Under the pieces are notes generated by a model, which did no database searches, was not told where the DNA came from, and saw nothing but the letters and a program-made list of their open reading frames with translations. This document shows, piece after piece, positions 1-7,797 of a stretch of 64,000 nt of DNA. Within the stretch, counting starts at the first letter, position 1. Each line of letters opens with the position of its first letter. The position numbers and the translations under genes are program-made. The stretch comes from Fibrobacter sp. (GTDB lineage Bacteria > Fibrobacterota > Fibrobacteria > Fibrobacterales > Fibrobacteraceae): assembly GCA_024398995.1 (NCBI GenBank), contig JAKSIE010000007.1, positions 1-64,000 on the forward strand, given 5' to 3'.

Positions 1-1628
1 AAGCTTCCTACATCCATAAGCACAAGGGTACTTACTATTTCTCCTACAGTACTGGTTGGCAGCAGGGCGCTCCTACCATTGACTATGGCATGGGTTCTAG
101 CCCCATGGGCCCCTTCACTTGGAAGGGTACCATTCTTGGCGACCCCAGCATGAATGGCAAGAGCATCAACGGCAACAACAACCATCATGGTATTGCCGAA
201 TTCAAGGGCCATTCCTACGTAGTTTACCACGACCGCCGTATTGCCAAGGGCCACGATGGTCTGGAAATCATTCCTGCCGATGATGGTAAGCCGAATCCGG
301 ATCCGGGATATCATCGTAGCGTTTCTGTGGACGAAATGTTCTACAACGCCGACGGTACCATCAAGCAGGTGGTCTGCACCAACGAAGGTCCTAAGCAGAT
401 TGAAAACTTTGACCCGTATGATTGGTATCCGGCTCTCACCAGCTCCAAGCAAAAGGGTGTCCGTAGCCGTTCTCTCTATGCTCCGGGCAAGGTTTCCGGT
501 AGCCTCCTGCTGCCTCTTTCTAGCCGTAGCGAATCTTGGATTCGTGTCTCTGGCGTTGACTTCGGCAAGGGTGCAACTGGCTTCTCTGTAGAAGCTGCAA
601 GTACTGCTGACAATAACAAGATTGAAATCCGCAAGGGCTCCGCAACGGGTACCTTGGCAGGCACCTGTACTCTCAAGAAGACCGGTTCCAAGAATACCTT
701 CGCAGAAACGTCTTGCGATGTAGATGGCCTCTCCGGCATTGTGGAACAGCTGTTCCTGGTGTTCAAGGGTTCTCAGGACTCTACCATGGCCATCAAGGGC
801 TGGGGCTTCGAAGGTAGCGGCAAGACTCCTCCGGAACCGCAGAAACCTTTTAAGGGTACTGCAGCTGCAATCCCTGGCACCATCCAGATGGAAGACTTCG
901 ACATTCCGGGCACTGGCCGCGGCGATGAATACGCTTCCTACAGCGATAACGATGCAGAAAACCACGGCGACAGCGATTACCGCAAGGATACCGGCGTTGA
1001 TCTGTACAGGAAGTCCAACAACCGCGTTGTTGTGGGCTACAACCAGAAGGACGAATGGCTGGAATACACTGTGAACATCGCTAAGGCTGGTGAGTACACC
1101 ATGTTCGCTGCAGTTGCTTCTGCAAATTCCACCTCTGGGTTCAAGCTTTCCTTGGATGGTAAGGATATCACCGAAAATATCGCGGTTCCGGCAGCTAAGG
1201 CTGGTGACGATAATTACGATGATTACAACAAGGTTTCTGCAAATGTGACCTTGCCGGCTGGTGAACATGTTCTTCGCTTCACCGTTACCGGTGACTGGAT
1301 GGACATTGACTACATTAACTTCGTAGAAGGTAAGGATGGCGATGATGATGCTCCCATTCCTGGAGCTACTGTCGAACCGGTTTCCAGTTCTTCTGTAGAA
1401 ACCGAACCTGGTAGTTCTTCTTCTGTCCAGTCCATTATGGATGTTCACTTTGCTACAGCATCCAGCGCAGAATACCATGTCTTTGATCCTCAGGGTCATC
1501 GTTTGGGCTCTGTGAAGCTGGTTGGCAGCGTATCTGAATCTTTGAAGGCTGCAGGCTATGCTAAGGGCATTTACATGCTCAAGCAGATCAATGGCTCCAA
1601 GAAGATGATGGTAAATACCGCCAAGTAA
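1..1628 (+). CDS. GH43-family glycoside hydrolase with CBM6 and C-terminal tail, 5' truncated
   Basis: Secreted hemicellulase-type enzyme (family 43: xylosidase or arabinofuranosidase class). The frame is open from base 3 and starts with ASYIHKHKGTYYFSYS; in GH43 this block directly follows the general-acid Glu, so that residue and the rest of the propeller lie upstream of the window. NHHGIAEFKGHSYVVYHDR is a typical late GH43 motif. Then come a beta-sandwich module (about 450-820), a second module that reads as a clear CBM6 (about 870-1330; IQMEDFD start, GEYTMFAAVAS, DWMDIDYINF end), a Ser-rich linker with two SSSSV repeats, and a C-terminal domain of the kind seen on secreted Fibrobacter proteins (AGYAKGIYMLKQ). 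Substrate is inferred only from family. The ATG at base 90 is internal, not the start. Confidence 0.9.
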   Translation, partial: ASYIHKHKGTYYFSYSTGWQQGAPTIDYGMGSSPMGPFTWKGTILGDPSMNGKSINGNNNHHGIAEFKGHSYVVYHDRRIAKGHDGLEIIPADDGKPNPDPGYHRSVSVDEMFYNADGTIKQVVCTNEGPKQIENFDPYDWYPALTSSKQKGVRSRSLYAPGKVSGSLLLPLSSRSESWIRVSGVDFGKGATGFSVEAASTADNNKIEIRKGSATGTLAGTCTLKKTGSKNTFAETSCDVDGLSGIVEQLFLVFKGSQDSTMAIKGWGFEGSGKTPPEPQKPFKGTAAAIPGTIQMEDFDIPGTGRGDEYASYSDNDAENHGDSDYRKDTGVDLYRKSNNRVVVGYNQKDEWLEYTVNIAKAGEYTMFAAVASANSTSGFKLSLDGKDITENIAVPAAKAGDDNYDDYNKVSANVTLPAGEHVLRFTVTGDWMDIDYINFVEGKDGDDDAPIPGATVEPVSSSSVETEPGSSSSVQSIMDVHFATASSAEYHVFDPQGHRLGSVKLVGSVSESLKAAGYAKGIYMLKQINGSKKMMVNTAK

Positions 1629-1665
1629 TAAGAAACTCCATACACAAAGGGTCTTGATCCTTAAA

Positions 1666-1705
1666 AACAAGGAATCCTCCCGAGTCGTCGGGAGGTTTCC
1701 TGTTT
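1666..1705 (+). terminator. Rho-independent terminator of the GH43 gene
   Basis: Perfect 8-bp stem CCTCCCGA/TCGGGAGG with a 4-base GTCG loop (1676-1695), extended by flanking A-rich and T-rich arms, 40 bases after the stop codon. Confidence 0.8.
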
Positions 1706-1831
1706 ACGAAAGGTTTTGTCAAGAAAGCGGAGATGTTGCTTGTCATTTGTCTCACAGTTGTATTCGTTTTTCTTGAACTATTTTATTTATTTTTTTTATT
1801 TTGTAGGAAATGTAAACATAAGGAGTATCAA

Positions 1832-2251
1832 ATGAAAAAGATTTTATTTGCAATAGTTTGTGCAACATTGCTTTTCATGACGGGCTGTGTTTCTTTAGCG
1901 TCTCGTCCCGCAGGGTCTGGATCCTTTGCTGTTGCGGCAACGAATGCTAATCAGACTAATATCGTGGCCTATAAGAATGTTGAATCTGATTGGATGCGTT
2001 GTGATGTCGTTGAGTTCGTTGCAAACTATACATCTGGTGACTTTGATAACGTTATTGATGTTTCGATGACTGTTAGACAAAAAGGCTTTGGCGGATTTTT
2101 GTTCTCCACGAAGTGCAAGTTTGCTGGCGTAGCTGTAAAGTATGGTTTAGATGATCGACGAGAAAAATCAAAGTCTTCTTCCAAAAAGTCTTCAAAGAAG
2201 AAGGCTAAGAAGAATGTTGATGAAGAAGTGGATGAATACGAAGAAGAATAA
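1832..2251 (+). CDS. Small lipoprotein with Lys-rich then Asp/Glu-rich tail
   Basis: A 139-residue protein of unknown function. The start ATG follows AGGAG by a normal distance; the longer open frame from 1733 lacks such a site. The N-terminus is a lipoprotein signal (MKKILFAIV..., lipobox FMTGC). The body is short and contains the phrase NVIDVSMTVRQKGFGGF. The last 35 residues are a run of Ser/Lys followed by a Glu/Asp run. It is a paralog of the gene at 33096-33536: both share the lipoprotein leader, an N(V/I)ID block, a Cys-containing strand, GVKYG/K, and the bipolar tail. The tail could bind peptidoglycan, nucleic acid or metal; nothing in the sequence decides this. Confidence 0.8.
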   Translation: MKKILFAIVCATLLFMTGCVSLASRPAGSGSFAVAATNANQTNIVAYKNVESDWMRCDVVEFVANYTSGDFDNVIDVSMTVRQKGFGGFLFSTKCKFAGVAVKYGLDDRREKSKSSSKKSSKKKAKKNVDEEVDEYEEE

Positions 2252-2272
2252 AGCCGTTCTTTCACATATTTT

Positions 2273-2303
2273 GAAGAGCCTGCCTGTAAGGGCGGGCTTT
2301 TTT
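2273..2303 (+). terminator. Terminator after small lipoprotein
   Basis: Stem AGCCTGCC/GGCGGGCT with a short TGTAAG loop, followed by a T tract, about 25 bases after the stop. Confidence 0.75.
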
Positions 2304-2363
2304 ATGTATGAGAACTATCTCGCATTATTGTTGTGCGCACGATTCTGAAAGTTGAATACAAAA

Positions 2364-2392
2364 AGAAAAGACCCGGTTTAACCAGGTCTTCT
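2364..2392 (-). terminator. Terminator of tRNA-Leu copy 1
   Basis: On the minus strand AAGACCTGG pairs with CCGGGTCTT (one mismatch), followed by TTCTTTTTG, immediately 3' of the tRNA. Confidence 0.7.
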
Positions 2393-2396
2393 CTAA

Positions 2397-2480
2397 TGCG
2401 GTCGGACAGACTTGAACTGTCATGGGATCGCTCCCACTAGCACCTCAAGCTAGCGTGTCTACCAATTCCACCACGACCGC
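2397..2480 (-). tRNA. tRNA-Leu(GAG), copy 1
   Basis: Minus-strand cloverleaf with acceptor GCGGTCG/CGACCGC, a D-arm with GGTAGACAC, anticodon stem CTAGC/GCTAG enclosing TTGAGGT (anticodon GAG), a long variable arm as expected for leucine, and T-arm GTTCAAGTC. The CCA end is not encoded. The gene body is identical to copy 2 at 5794-5877. Confidence 0.95.
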
Positions 2481-2517
2481 ATGATCCTTAATGGAACACC
2501 CTCTTTCGAGAGCGACA

Positions 2518-2548
2518 CAAAGATATAAATATCTTTGACTCTTGTAAA
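2518..2548 (-). promoter_or_regulatory. Promoter of tRNA-Leu copy 1
   Basis: On the minus strand TTTACA (2543-2548), 17 bases, then TATCTTTG (2518-2525). The tRNA 5' end lies 37 bases further on. It fits the TTGnnn-N17-TAnnTTTG pattern seen at other genes in this window. Confidence 0.65.
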
Positions 2549-2600
2549 GGGTTTTGTGGTGTTTTTTTTGAAAAAAGTAAAGGATTCCTACGTAAATTTA

Positions 2601-2660
2601 GCTCGCACGCTCACTACTTACGTCGCTACGCTCCTTTATAGTTCACTTAGCGACTAAATT
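2601..2660. repeat. 60-bp dispersed repeat, copy 1
   Basis: Matches 2741-2800 with about 3 differences in 60. Core phrase CACTACTTACGTCGCT, ending TTAGCGACTAAATT. Copy 1 sits inside a larger imperfect inverted repeat with GGATTCC at 2582 and GGAATCC near 2666, and AAATTTAG opposite CTAAATTT. Confidence 0.85.
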
Positions 2661-2740
2661 TCCTTCGGAATCCAATGCGTTTTGACTTCAAAAAAACAAG
2701 TGATTTTAGCTGAAATGCTGAAGGCCTCCACCGAAGCGTT

Positions 2741-2800
2741 GCTCGCTCGCTCACTACTTACGTCGCTGCGCTCCTTTATATTTCACTTAGCGACTAAATT
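2741..2800. repeat. 60-bp dispersed repeat, copy 2
   Basis: Direct copy of 2601-2660, with start points exactly 140 bases apart. It keeps the right arm CTAAATTT but lacks the matching left arm, so it looks like a partly decayed copy. Confidence 0.85.
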
Positions 2801-2875
2801 TTTTCCCGGAACTAGTTGCATTTGAATTTTCAAATAACTTTAGCTAGGCTATTTCCGCTATGTTTGAAAGCCTTG

Positions 2876-2925
2876 TAAAGAAACAAGACGGCCTTGGGTA
2901 GACCGTCTTGATTTTTTTTGATTTC
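2876..2925. terminator. Bidirectional terminator downstream of murD
   Basis: Stem CAAGACGG/CCGTCTTG (2883-2909) with an 11-base loop. It has T8 on the plus side and TTTCTTT on the minus side, and lies directly past the murD stop. Confidence 0.7.
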
Positions 2926-2936
2926 TGTTCAGAGAT

Positions 2937-4304
2937 TTACTTCACGTCGGCGGCCAGTTTGTCAAAGACTTGGCCGCGGACCTTGTAGTTCTTGAACAGG
3001 CCGAAGCTTGCACAGGCGGGGCTCATGATGACGGTGCCGCCTTCGCCAATAGCGAGGCTGTCTGCAAAAGCTTCTTCCAGGGTGGGGAAGATGGCGGTCT
3101 TGATGCCTGCGGCGTCTACACCGGCCTTCTTGAGGTCTTCAAGCATACGTTCTGCGGTAGCGCCAATGAGGGCGACGCGCTTCAGGTTCGGACGGTCCTT
3201 CACCAGGATTTCGCTAAGCTCTGTAAAGTCGGCGTTCTTTTCGGAACCGCCAAGAATCAGTGCGAAGGGACGCTTCATGCTGCCGGTGGCCGCGATGGTT
3301 GCGTCGGGGCGAGTAGCGTAGCTATCGTTGTAGAATTCGATGCCGTTCTTTTCGCCCTTGAATTCCATACGGAAGGGGAGGGTTTCGTAGCTTTTGAGGG
3401 CTTCGAAGGCGTCGGCAACCTTGATGCCCAGGGCTGTGCAAGCCAAGGTGGCTGCAGCCATGTTTTCCAGCTGGTAAATGCCGCGGACCTTGCAGTCGCT
3501 AAGGAACAGCTTGTCGTTGCCGATGGTCAGGGTGGAACCTTCGATAACAGCGTTGCCATCGTTGCTTCCGTTTTCGCCGTCGGCAACGCTTACAGAAAGC
3601 TTGCTCTTGGCGGGGCTTTCACCTGCGATCTTTGCGGAGGGGGCTGCGTCCTTCAGGTAAATGCAGGTGCCGGCGTTCTTCTGCCAACGCACCAGGTTGG
3701 CCTTGGCGTCGCGGTATTCTTCAACAGACTGGTGCCAGTCCAAGTGTTCTGTGGAAACGCGAAGTACCACGCCTACGTCCGGCGAAACAGACAAGGTCAT
3801 CAGCTGGAAGCTGGACAACTCCAGAATGCTGATGCGGTCTGCGGAATCGTCTTCCAGCAGGTCCAGCGCAGGCACACCGAAATTTCCGCCGATGATATTT
3901 GCCTTGCCGCACTTGTCGAGAATGTGGCTGATCATACTGACGGTACTGCCCTTGCCCAAGGTGCCGGTAACGCCTACAGTCTTGTTAGACTTAGTTTGTT
4001 CTAAAAACAGTTGAATCTGGCTGGTCATCATGCCTCCGTTCATCTGGAACTTGAACAGCTCCTGGCTCATGGGGTACACGCCTGCGGAGCGCACCACGGT
4101 AACGCAATCCTTAAGACCTTCCAGGTAATTTTCGCCGCTGCAGACCTTTACGTTTACGCCTGCAGGAACTTCCGGCAGATTCACCGGGTTCTTGTCCATC
4201 ACGACAATGTCCTTGACGCCTTCACGGAACAGGTAACGCAGAGTGCTCTGACCTTCAACGCCAAAGCCGAGAATACCAACAGGAGAAACCAAATTGTTGT
4301 TCAT
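2937..4304 (-). CDS. murD: UDP-N-acetylmuramoyl-L-alanine--D-glutamate ligase
   Basis: Cytoplasmic ATP-dependent ligase that adds D-Glu to UDP-MurNAc-L-Ala in peptidoglycan synthesis. 455 residues, normal for MurD. Domains: N-terminal UDP-binding Rossmann (GILGFGVEGQS), central ATPase with P-loop GTLGKGST at residues 114-121, ELSSFQL, HLDWHQSVEEYRDAKANL (carbamylated-Lys region), then the C-terminal ligase domain with NDSYATRPDATIAA, LILGGSEKNADF and SPACASFGLFKNYKVRG. The start is MNNNLVSPVG, with AAGG 8 bases upstream; 17 extra residues in the open frame lack homology. The P-loop has Leu where most MurD have Asn and an extra Gly. No other mur or fts genes flank it, so it is separated from a dcw cluster. 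Confidence 0.93.
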   Translation of the reverse strand: MNNNLVSPVGILGFGVEGQSTLRYLFREGVKDIVVMDKNPVNLPEVPAGVNVKVCSGENYLEGLKDCVTVVRSAGVYPMSQELFKFQMNGGMMTSQIQLFLEQTKSNKTVGVTGTLGKGSTVSMISHILDKCGKANIIGGNFGVPALDLLEDDSADRISILELSSFQLMTLSVSPDVGVVLRVSTEHLDWHQSVEEYRDAKANLVRWQKNAGTCIYLKDAAPSAKIAGESPAKSKLSVSVADGENGSNDGNAVIEGSTLTIGNDKLFLSDCKVRGIYQLENMAAATLACTALGIKVADAFEALKSYETLPFRMEFKGEKNGIEFYNDSYATRPDATIAATGSMKRPFALILGGSEKNADFTELSEILVKDRPNLKRVALIGATAERMLEDLKKAGVDAAGIKTAIFPTLEEAFADSLAIGEGGTVIMSPACASFGLFKNYKVRGQVFDKLAADVK

Positions 4305-4414
4305 ATAAAACCTTTTTTGCGCGGTACAGAACCGCAATTTTTCGCGCGGAACCATCCCGCGAATTACGGGCTAAAATTTAGCAAGATGTGATTGAAAAAA
4401 ATAGAAGGAAACTC

Positions 4415-4687
4415 TTACTTGCAATTATAGGAATGTTTCTCTTGACAGTATTTTTGAATATTAATCCTTTCGGGGAGAGCCGTAGATTCCTGCTCTTTAA
4501 TGCATGCGTCAACCTTGCCTTGGTCGTAGCAGATTCGGTTGTCGAGGTCTCTATCACGATTTTCTGCGGCTTTCTTTTCTTCTTCTTCTCGGCAAGTTTC
4601 GCCATAATCATCGACTGTTCCGCAACTGCAGGATGTTGTAGCCAGACAGATTGAGGTAAGTATCACCGCTAGAAAAAGGACTTTCAT
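4415..4687 (-). CDS. Small Cys-rich lipoprotein
   Basis: A 90-residue protein that I do not recognise. GGAGAT lies 5 bases before ATG. Lipoprotein leader MKVLFLAVILTSICLATTSC, then a highly charged segment (REEEEKKAAENRDRD) and four further Cys residues (CREEE, CYDQG, CIKE, CQEK, CK region), possibly disulfide-bonded in the periplasm. No operon partner is obvious; murD and another lipoprotein flank it. Confidence 0.6.
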   Translation of the reverse strand: MKVLFLAVILTSICLATTSCSCGTVDDYGETCREEEEKKAAENRDRDLDNRICYDQGKVDACIKEQESTALPERINIQKYCQEKHSYNCK

Positions 4688-4722
4688 TTAAGATCTCCTA
4701 TGCCCTGTTTCCTTTTAATTTA

Positions 4723-4806
4723 ATGCTCTGGGGCCATCCGATCTACGTGGACAGGTTCAATGACAAACTGTGCAAGTTCCTGGCCGAGAAGAACTCTAGC
4801 AAGTAG
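4723..4806 (+). pseudogene. Possible remnant of a protein C-terminus
   Basis: An orphan 27-codon frame reading MLWGHPIYVDRFNDKL... and ending KNSSK-stop, on the opposite strand to both flanking genes, with coding-like composition but no ribosome site. It could be the 3' scrap of a deleted gene or chance. Confidence 0.25.
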
Positions 4807-4835
4807 CGACTTTTAGGTTCCAGGCTTGCGACAAC

Positions 4836-5516
4836 CTATTCCTTGTATGACGTGTAGTATATTTCGTAATTGGTGAAATTTTCAAAATTTTCAAAATACA
4901 CGGTGTCTTCTTTTTCTGTTGTAGAAGCTAAGCTTGTGACGACCAGTTCGCCTTTGTCGCATTTATTGTTCTTGTTGTTGTCGTTGTACAGAAGGAACCA
5001 AATTGTTGTGAGAGTTGGTTTTTCCTTGTGCTTCACGGAAAAATAGGTGTTGTCTTCATCGGCGTGCGAAAATTCGATTTCCGCCTTTACAGATGGGTAG
5101 TATGACTTGCCTGTGAAGATATTTTCCATTTTCACTTCGTCAACTTCGGTACTGTCCGGAATGTCGAAGTTATCCCAAATGACATCGCTTCGATTTGGAG
5201 CTATGTTGAAATTAGCCCATTCTTCGTCTCTGTGTACTTCTTTCCCGTCTTTGTAAAAAACCATGTCGTAGGTGATGTCTATGTCTACTTTGTTTGGATT
5301 GGTCACGATGCAGGTGATGGTGTTGAAACCGTTCGGGTTGTACAACTGGCACCATTCCAATATGGGGTCTTTCAGGGCTTCGCTTGCGTCGTTGTTTTCT
5401 GGCTTGTCGAAGCTTCCATTTTTATTGTTGTCGGAGCTGTCGCTTGTGCTACTGCTGTCGCTGCCGCATCCTGCAAGAAACAATACGAAGGTCGTTAAAA
5501 GGAATATTTTTTTCAT
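4836..5516 (-). CDS. Lipoprotein with Ser/Asn/Asp-rich linker
   Basis: A 226-residue protein with GAGG before the ATG. Lipobox FLAGC, then a low-complexity linker (residues about 20-45) rich in Ser, Asn and Asp that would tether the body away from the membrane. The body is predicted beta-rich; it has the phrase TITCIVTNPNKVDIDITYDM, resembling an immunoglobulin-like fold that compares a residue before and after a tether. LYNDNNKNNKCDKGEL is an Asp/Asn loop of the calcium-binding type. Function unknown. Confidence 0.65.
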   Translation of the reverse strand: MKKIFLLTTFVLFLAGCGSDSSSTSDSSDNNKNGSFDKPENNDASEALKDPILEWCQLYNPNGFNTITCIVTNPNKVDIDITYDMVFYKDGKEVHRDEEWANFNIAPNRSDVIWDNFDIPDSTEVDEVKMENIFTGKSYYPSVKAEIEFSHADEDNTYFSVKHKEKPTLTTIWFLLYNDNNKNNKCDKGELVVTSLASTTEKEDTVYFENFENFTNYEIYYTSYKE

Positions 5517-5750
5517 GGTGGACCTCTTTTTTAAAGCTCTGCTTGATAACTACTTGCGCGGCGCCAAAGCTATAATCTTGCTGAAAATATGCTTGTGAAA
5601 CGTACCGACAGGGCAGGTTTTAATCTACATTTTAGCAATAAACTTACAGCAGGTCAACGGGCTTACAAATTATGACTTATTTGCTAAGCGCACGTTTACG
5701 CCTAGCAGAGCTTAATTAAAAAAATACTTTCTCAAAAAAAATGTCGATCT
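5517..5750. other. Gene-free, A+T-rich stretch
   Basis: Only short shadow frames. I see no RNA or repeat apart from the tRNA-Leu copy 2 terminator that follows. Confidence 0.5.
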
Positions 5751-5790
5751 TTAAAATAAAAAAGAAGCCCAGTCTTTCGACTGGACTTCT
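5751..5790 (-). terminator. Terminator of tRNA-Leu copy 2
   Basis: On the minus strand GAAGTCCAGTC, GAAA loop, GACTGGGCTTC (5764-5789), then TTTTTTATTTT. One of the strongest terminators in the window; it sits right behind the tRNA. Confidence 0.85.
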
Positions 5791-5793
5791 TAC

Positions 5794-5877
5794 TGCGGTC
5801 GGACAGACTTGAACTGTCATGGGATCGCTCCCACTAGCACCTCAAGCTAGCGTGTCTACCAATTCCACCACGACCGC
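5794..5877 (-). tRNA. tRNA-Leu(GAG), copy 2
   Basis: Base-for-base the same as 2397-2480 including the discriminator A; CCA is not encoded. No TAnnTTTG promoter is visible just upstream, and the gene lies 91 bases after the secG stop on the same strand, so it is probably co-transcribed with tpiA-secG. Confidence 0.95.
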
Positions 5878-5968
5878 GCGTTCCAACCGGGGCTTTGAAA
5901 CAAGGTTTCTGTGGTCAAAGACCTCTGCCGGATCCGGTTGAACCTTAAAGCTTCGTTAGAAACTTCAA

Positions 5969-6367
5969 TTACTCTGCGGCGGGAGCTGCTGCCGGAGCTT
6001 CAGCTGCCGGAGCGGCTTCGATTGCTGCGGGTGCGCCGAAGTCAGCGGGGAGGGCCGGAGCGGCCGGTGCCTGCTGGGCGGCGTTTTCGCGAGTAGCCTT
6101 CTGCATTGTGGATTCTTCCACAGTCTGATCCTGCTTTGCAACGATCAAGCCGAGGGCAATCACAACGATGAAGAAAATTACAGCGACCACGCGGGTCAAC
6201 TTCTGGATGAAGGTTGCTGCACCTGCGGTGGAGAAAGCAGACTGAGAGGTCATACCACCGAGACCTGCAAGGCCGCCCATCTTATCGTTCTGGATGAGAA
6301 CGAGGAGCATGAGGAACAAGCAGAGGAACACGTGAAGGACGATGCCGATCCAAAAGAGAGTTGTCAT
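5969..6367 (-). CDS. secG: Protein translocase subunit SecG
   Basis: Inner-membrane component of the SecYEG channel. 132 residues: TM1 (about 4-24), the conserved cytoplasmic loop LIQNDKMGGLAGLGG, TM2 (about 57-79), then an unusually long tail of Ala, Pro and Glu (about 95-132). The C-terminal tail is a low-complexity extension beyond the core SecG. Start ATG with AAGGT upstream. It follows tpiA by 45 bases on the same strand; a tpiA-secG pair is common in bacteria. Confidence 0.9.
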   Translation of the reverse strand: MTTLFWIGIVLHVFLCLFLMLLVLIQNDKMGGLAGLGGMTSQSAFSTAGAATFIQKLTRVVAVIFFIVVIALGLIVAKQDQTVEESTMQKATRENAAQQAPAAPALPADFGAPAAIEAAPAAEAPAAAPAAE

Positions 6368-6412
6368 AGTCGTTTTTACCTTGAGTAGTTTAAAGTTTCA
6401 AATGGCTGGAAA

Positions 6413-7174
6413 TTACTTAGCTTCTGCAGCTGCGATGATTTCCATGAAGGTTGCAGCCTTGAGGCCTGCACCACCAATGAGACCGCCGTCGATGTCCTTC
6501 TGTGCGAGGAGACCTGCAGCGTTGGAACCCTTCATAGAGCCACCGTACTGGATGCGCATGCCTTCGGCAATTGCTTCGCCGTAGATTTCCTTAACAACGG
6601 AACGTACGAAAGCCTGGGTGTCCTGAGCCTGTTCGTCGGTAGCGGTAACGCCAGTACCGATTGCCCAAACCGGTTCGTATGCGAGAACGCACTTAGCAGC
6701 GTCTTCAGCGGAAACGCCTTCGAAAGCGCCCTTAACCTGAGTGGAGAGAACTGCTTCGAGCTTGCCGCCGTTACGTTCGTCGAGGGTTTCGCCAATGCAG
6801 ATGATCGGCTTCATGCCTGCTTCGAGAGTCTTCTTGACCTTGAGGTTCACGGTTTCTTCGGTTTCGTGGAAGTACTGACGCTGTTCGGAGTGACCGATGA
6901 TGATGTATTCTGCACCGATTTCCTTAACCATGTCAACGGAAACCTTACCGGTGAATGCGCCCTGGTCCTTCCAGTGGATGTCCTGGATAGCGAGCTTGAC
7001 GTTGGTGCCCTTAACGACGTCTGCAACCTTAGCGGCAGCGAGGTAGGTCGGAGCGATGACGACTTCGGTCTTCTTCACGTCCTTGACGGCTTCAACGATG
7101 TCCTTAGCGAGCTGAACGGATTCGCTAACGGTCTTGTTCATCTTCCAGTTACCAGCAATGATATACTGACGCAT
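6413..7174 (-). CDS. tpiA: Triosephosphate isomerase
   Basis: Interconverts dihydroxyacetone phosphate and glyceraldehyde 3-phosphate in glycolysis, cytoplasm. 253 residues, standard length. The catalytic set is present: Lys11 in AGNWKMN, His95 in IIIGHSEQRQ, Glu167 in AYEPVWAIGTG, plus the phosphate-binding GGS and GG loops near the end. AAGGAG 7-8 bases before ATG. First gene of a likely tpiA-secG-tRNA transcript. Confidence 0.97.
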   Translation of the reverse strand: MRQYIIAGNWKMNKTVSESVQLAKDIVEAVKDVKKTEVVIAPTYLAAAKVADVVKGTNVKLAIQDIHWKDQGAFTGKVSVDMVKEIGAEYIIIGHSEQRQYFHETEETVNLKVKKTLEAGMKPIICIGETLDERNGGKLEAVLSTQVKGAFEGVSAEDAAKCVLAYEPVWAIGTGVTATDEQAQDTQAFVRSVVKEIYGEAIAEGMRIQYGGSMKGSNAAGLLAQKDIDGGLIGGAGLKAATFMEIIAAAEAK

Positions 7175-7220
7175 AATTAACTCCTTGATGGGTTTAAAAT
7201 TTAACGAGCGAAAATTTAGT

Positions 7221-7260
7221 AAAAAAAAGACCGCCAGGGGAGGTCCGGGCGGCTTTTTCT
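7221..7260 (-). terminator. Terminator of the BamE-like lipoprotein gene
   Basis: Stem GCCGCC/GGCGGT with a 12-base loop and a T8 tract on the minus strand, 14 bases past the stop; the plus side also has a T tract. Confidence 0.7.
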
Positions 7261-7274
7261 TCTAATAAAGTCTA

Positions 7275-7715
7275 TTAGTAATTGCTGGAGTGCTTGGAGA
7301 CCGGTGCCGGAGAGCCGCCGTAACGGTCGCCTTCGATCTTTTCCAGAATCCATTCTTCTTCGTAACCCTTCAGGCGGGCCTGGTCGGGGTGCTTCCAGTA
7401 GAGGCGGGTGATGAGCTTGCCTTCGCGGGTGAAGTATTCCCAGACGCTGCTGGTTTCAGTGGAGGTTTCGTGGTCGGGAGGTCCCCAAAGCAGGTTGACC
7501 ATGTCGTTGGTCATGCCTTCTTCGATATAACCCTGCTTGAAAACGTCCTTGAGACGCTTGTCAATGCCCATACTTTCCTTGATTGCGAAGTATTCGCGTT
7601 CGTATTCCTTACGGCCTTCGCCACGTTCGATAAGAATCGGGGAAGAATAACGGCTGGCGCATGCCCAGAACATAAGGGCGCTAACGCCAAGCAAGCACAA
7701 ATGAGAAAGCTTCAT
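7275..7715 (-). CDS. BamE/SmpA-like lipoprotein
   Basis: A 146-residue periplasmic lipoprotein. The start is MKLSHLCLL with AAAGGAAAC upstream; the frame's first ATG (7745) would add 10 residues before the signal. Lipobox MFWAC. GMTNDMVNLLWGPPDHE matches the G-M-T-x-x-x-V-x-x-L-x-G-x-P-D motif of the SmpA/OmlA/BamE fold, and VWEYF follows as expected. BamE assists outer-membrane protein assembly; here that is an inference from fold only. The charged segment between the lipobox and the fold (GEGRKEYEREYFAIKE) is extra. Confidence 0.6.
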   Translation of the reverse strand: MKLSHLCLLGVSALMFWACASRYSSPILIERGEGRKEYEREYFAIKESMGIDKRLKDVFKQGYIEEGMTNDMVNLLWGPPDHETSTETSSVWEYFTREGKLITRLYWKHPDQARLKGYEEEWILEKIEGDRYGGSPAPVSKHSSNY

Positions 7716-7797
7716 AGTGTTTCCTTTAAAATTTGATGACCACAAAATAAGAATTATCTGGCCTAATGGTTGAAAATATTTTTAATTTTACATCGAA

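Larger units (their letters stand above)
2481..2936. other. Gene-free stretch with repeat pair and terminator
   Basis: No convincing reading frame. It holds the tRNA promoter, two copies of a 60-bp repeat (2601-2660 and 2741-2800) and the murD-side terminator near 2880-2920. Confidence 0.7.

Noticed and set aside
2970-4004. 344-codon plus-strand frame
   Set aside because: Mirror of murD in the complementary frame; murD has full family motifs.
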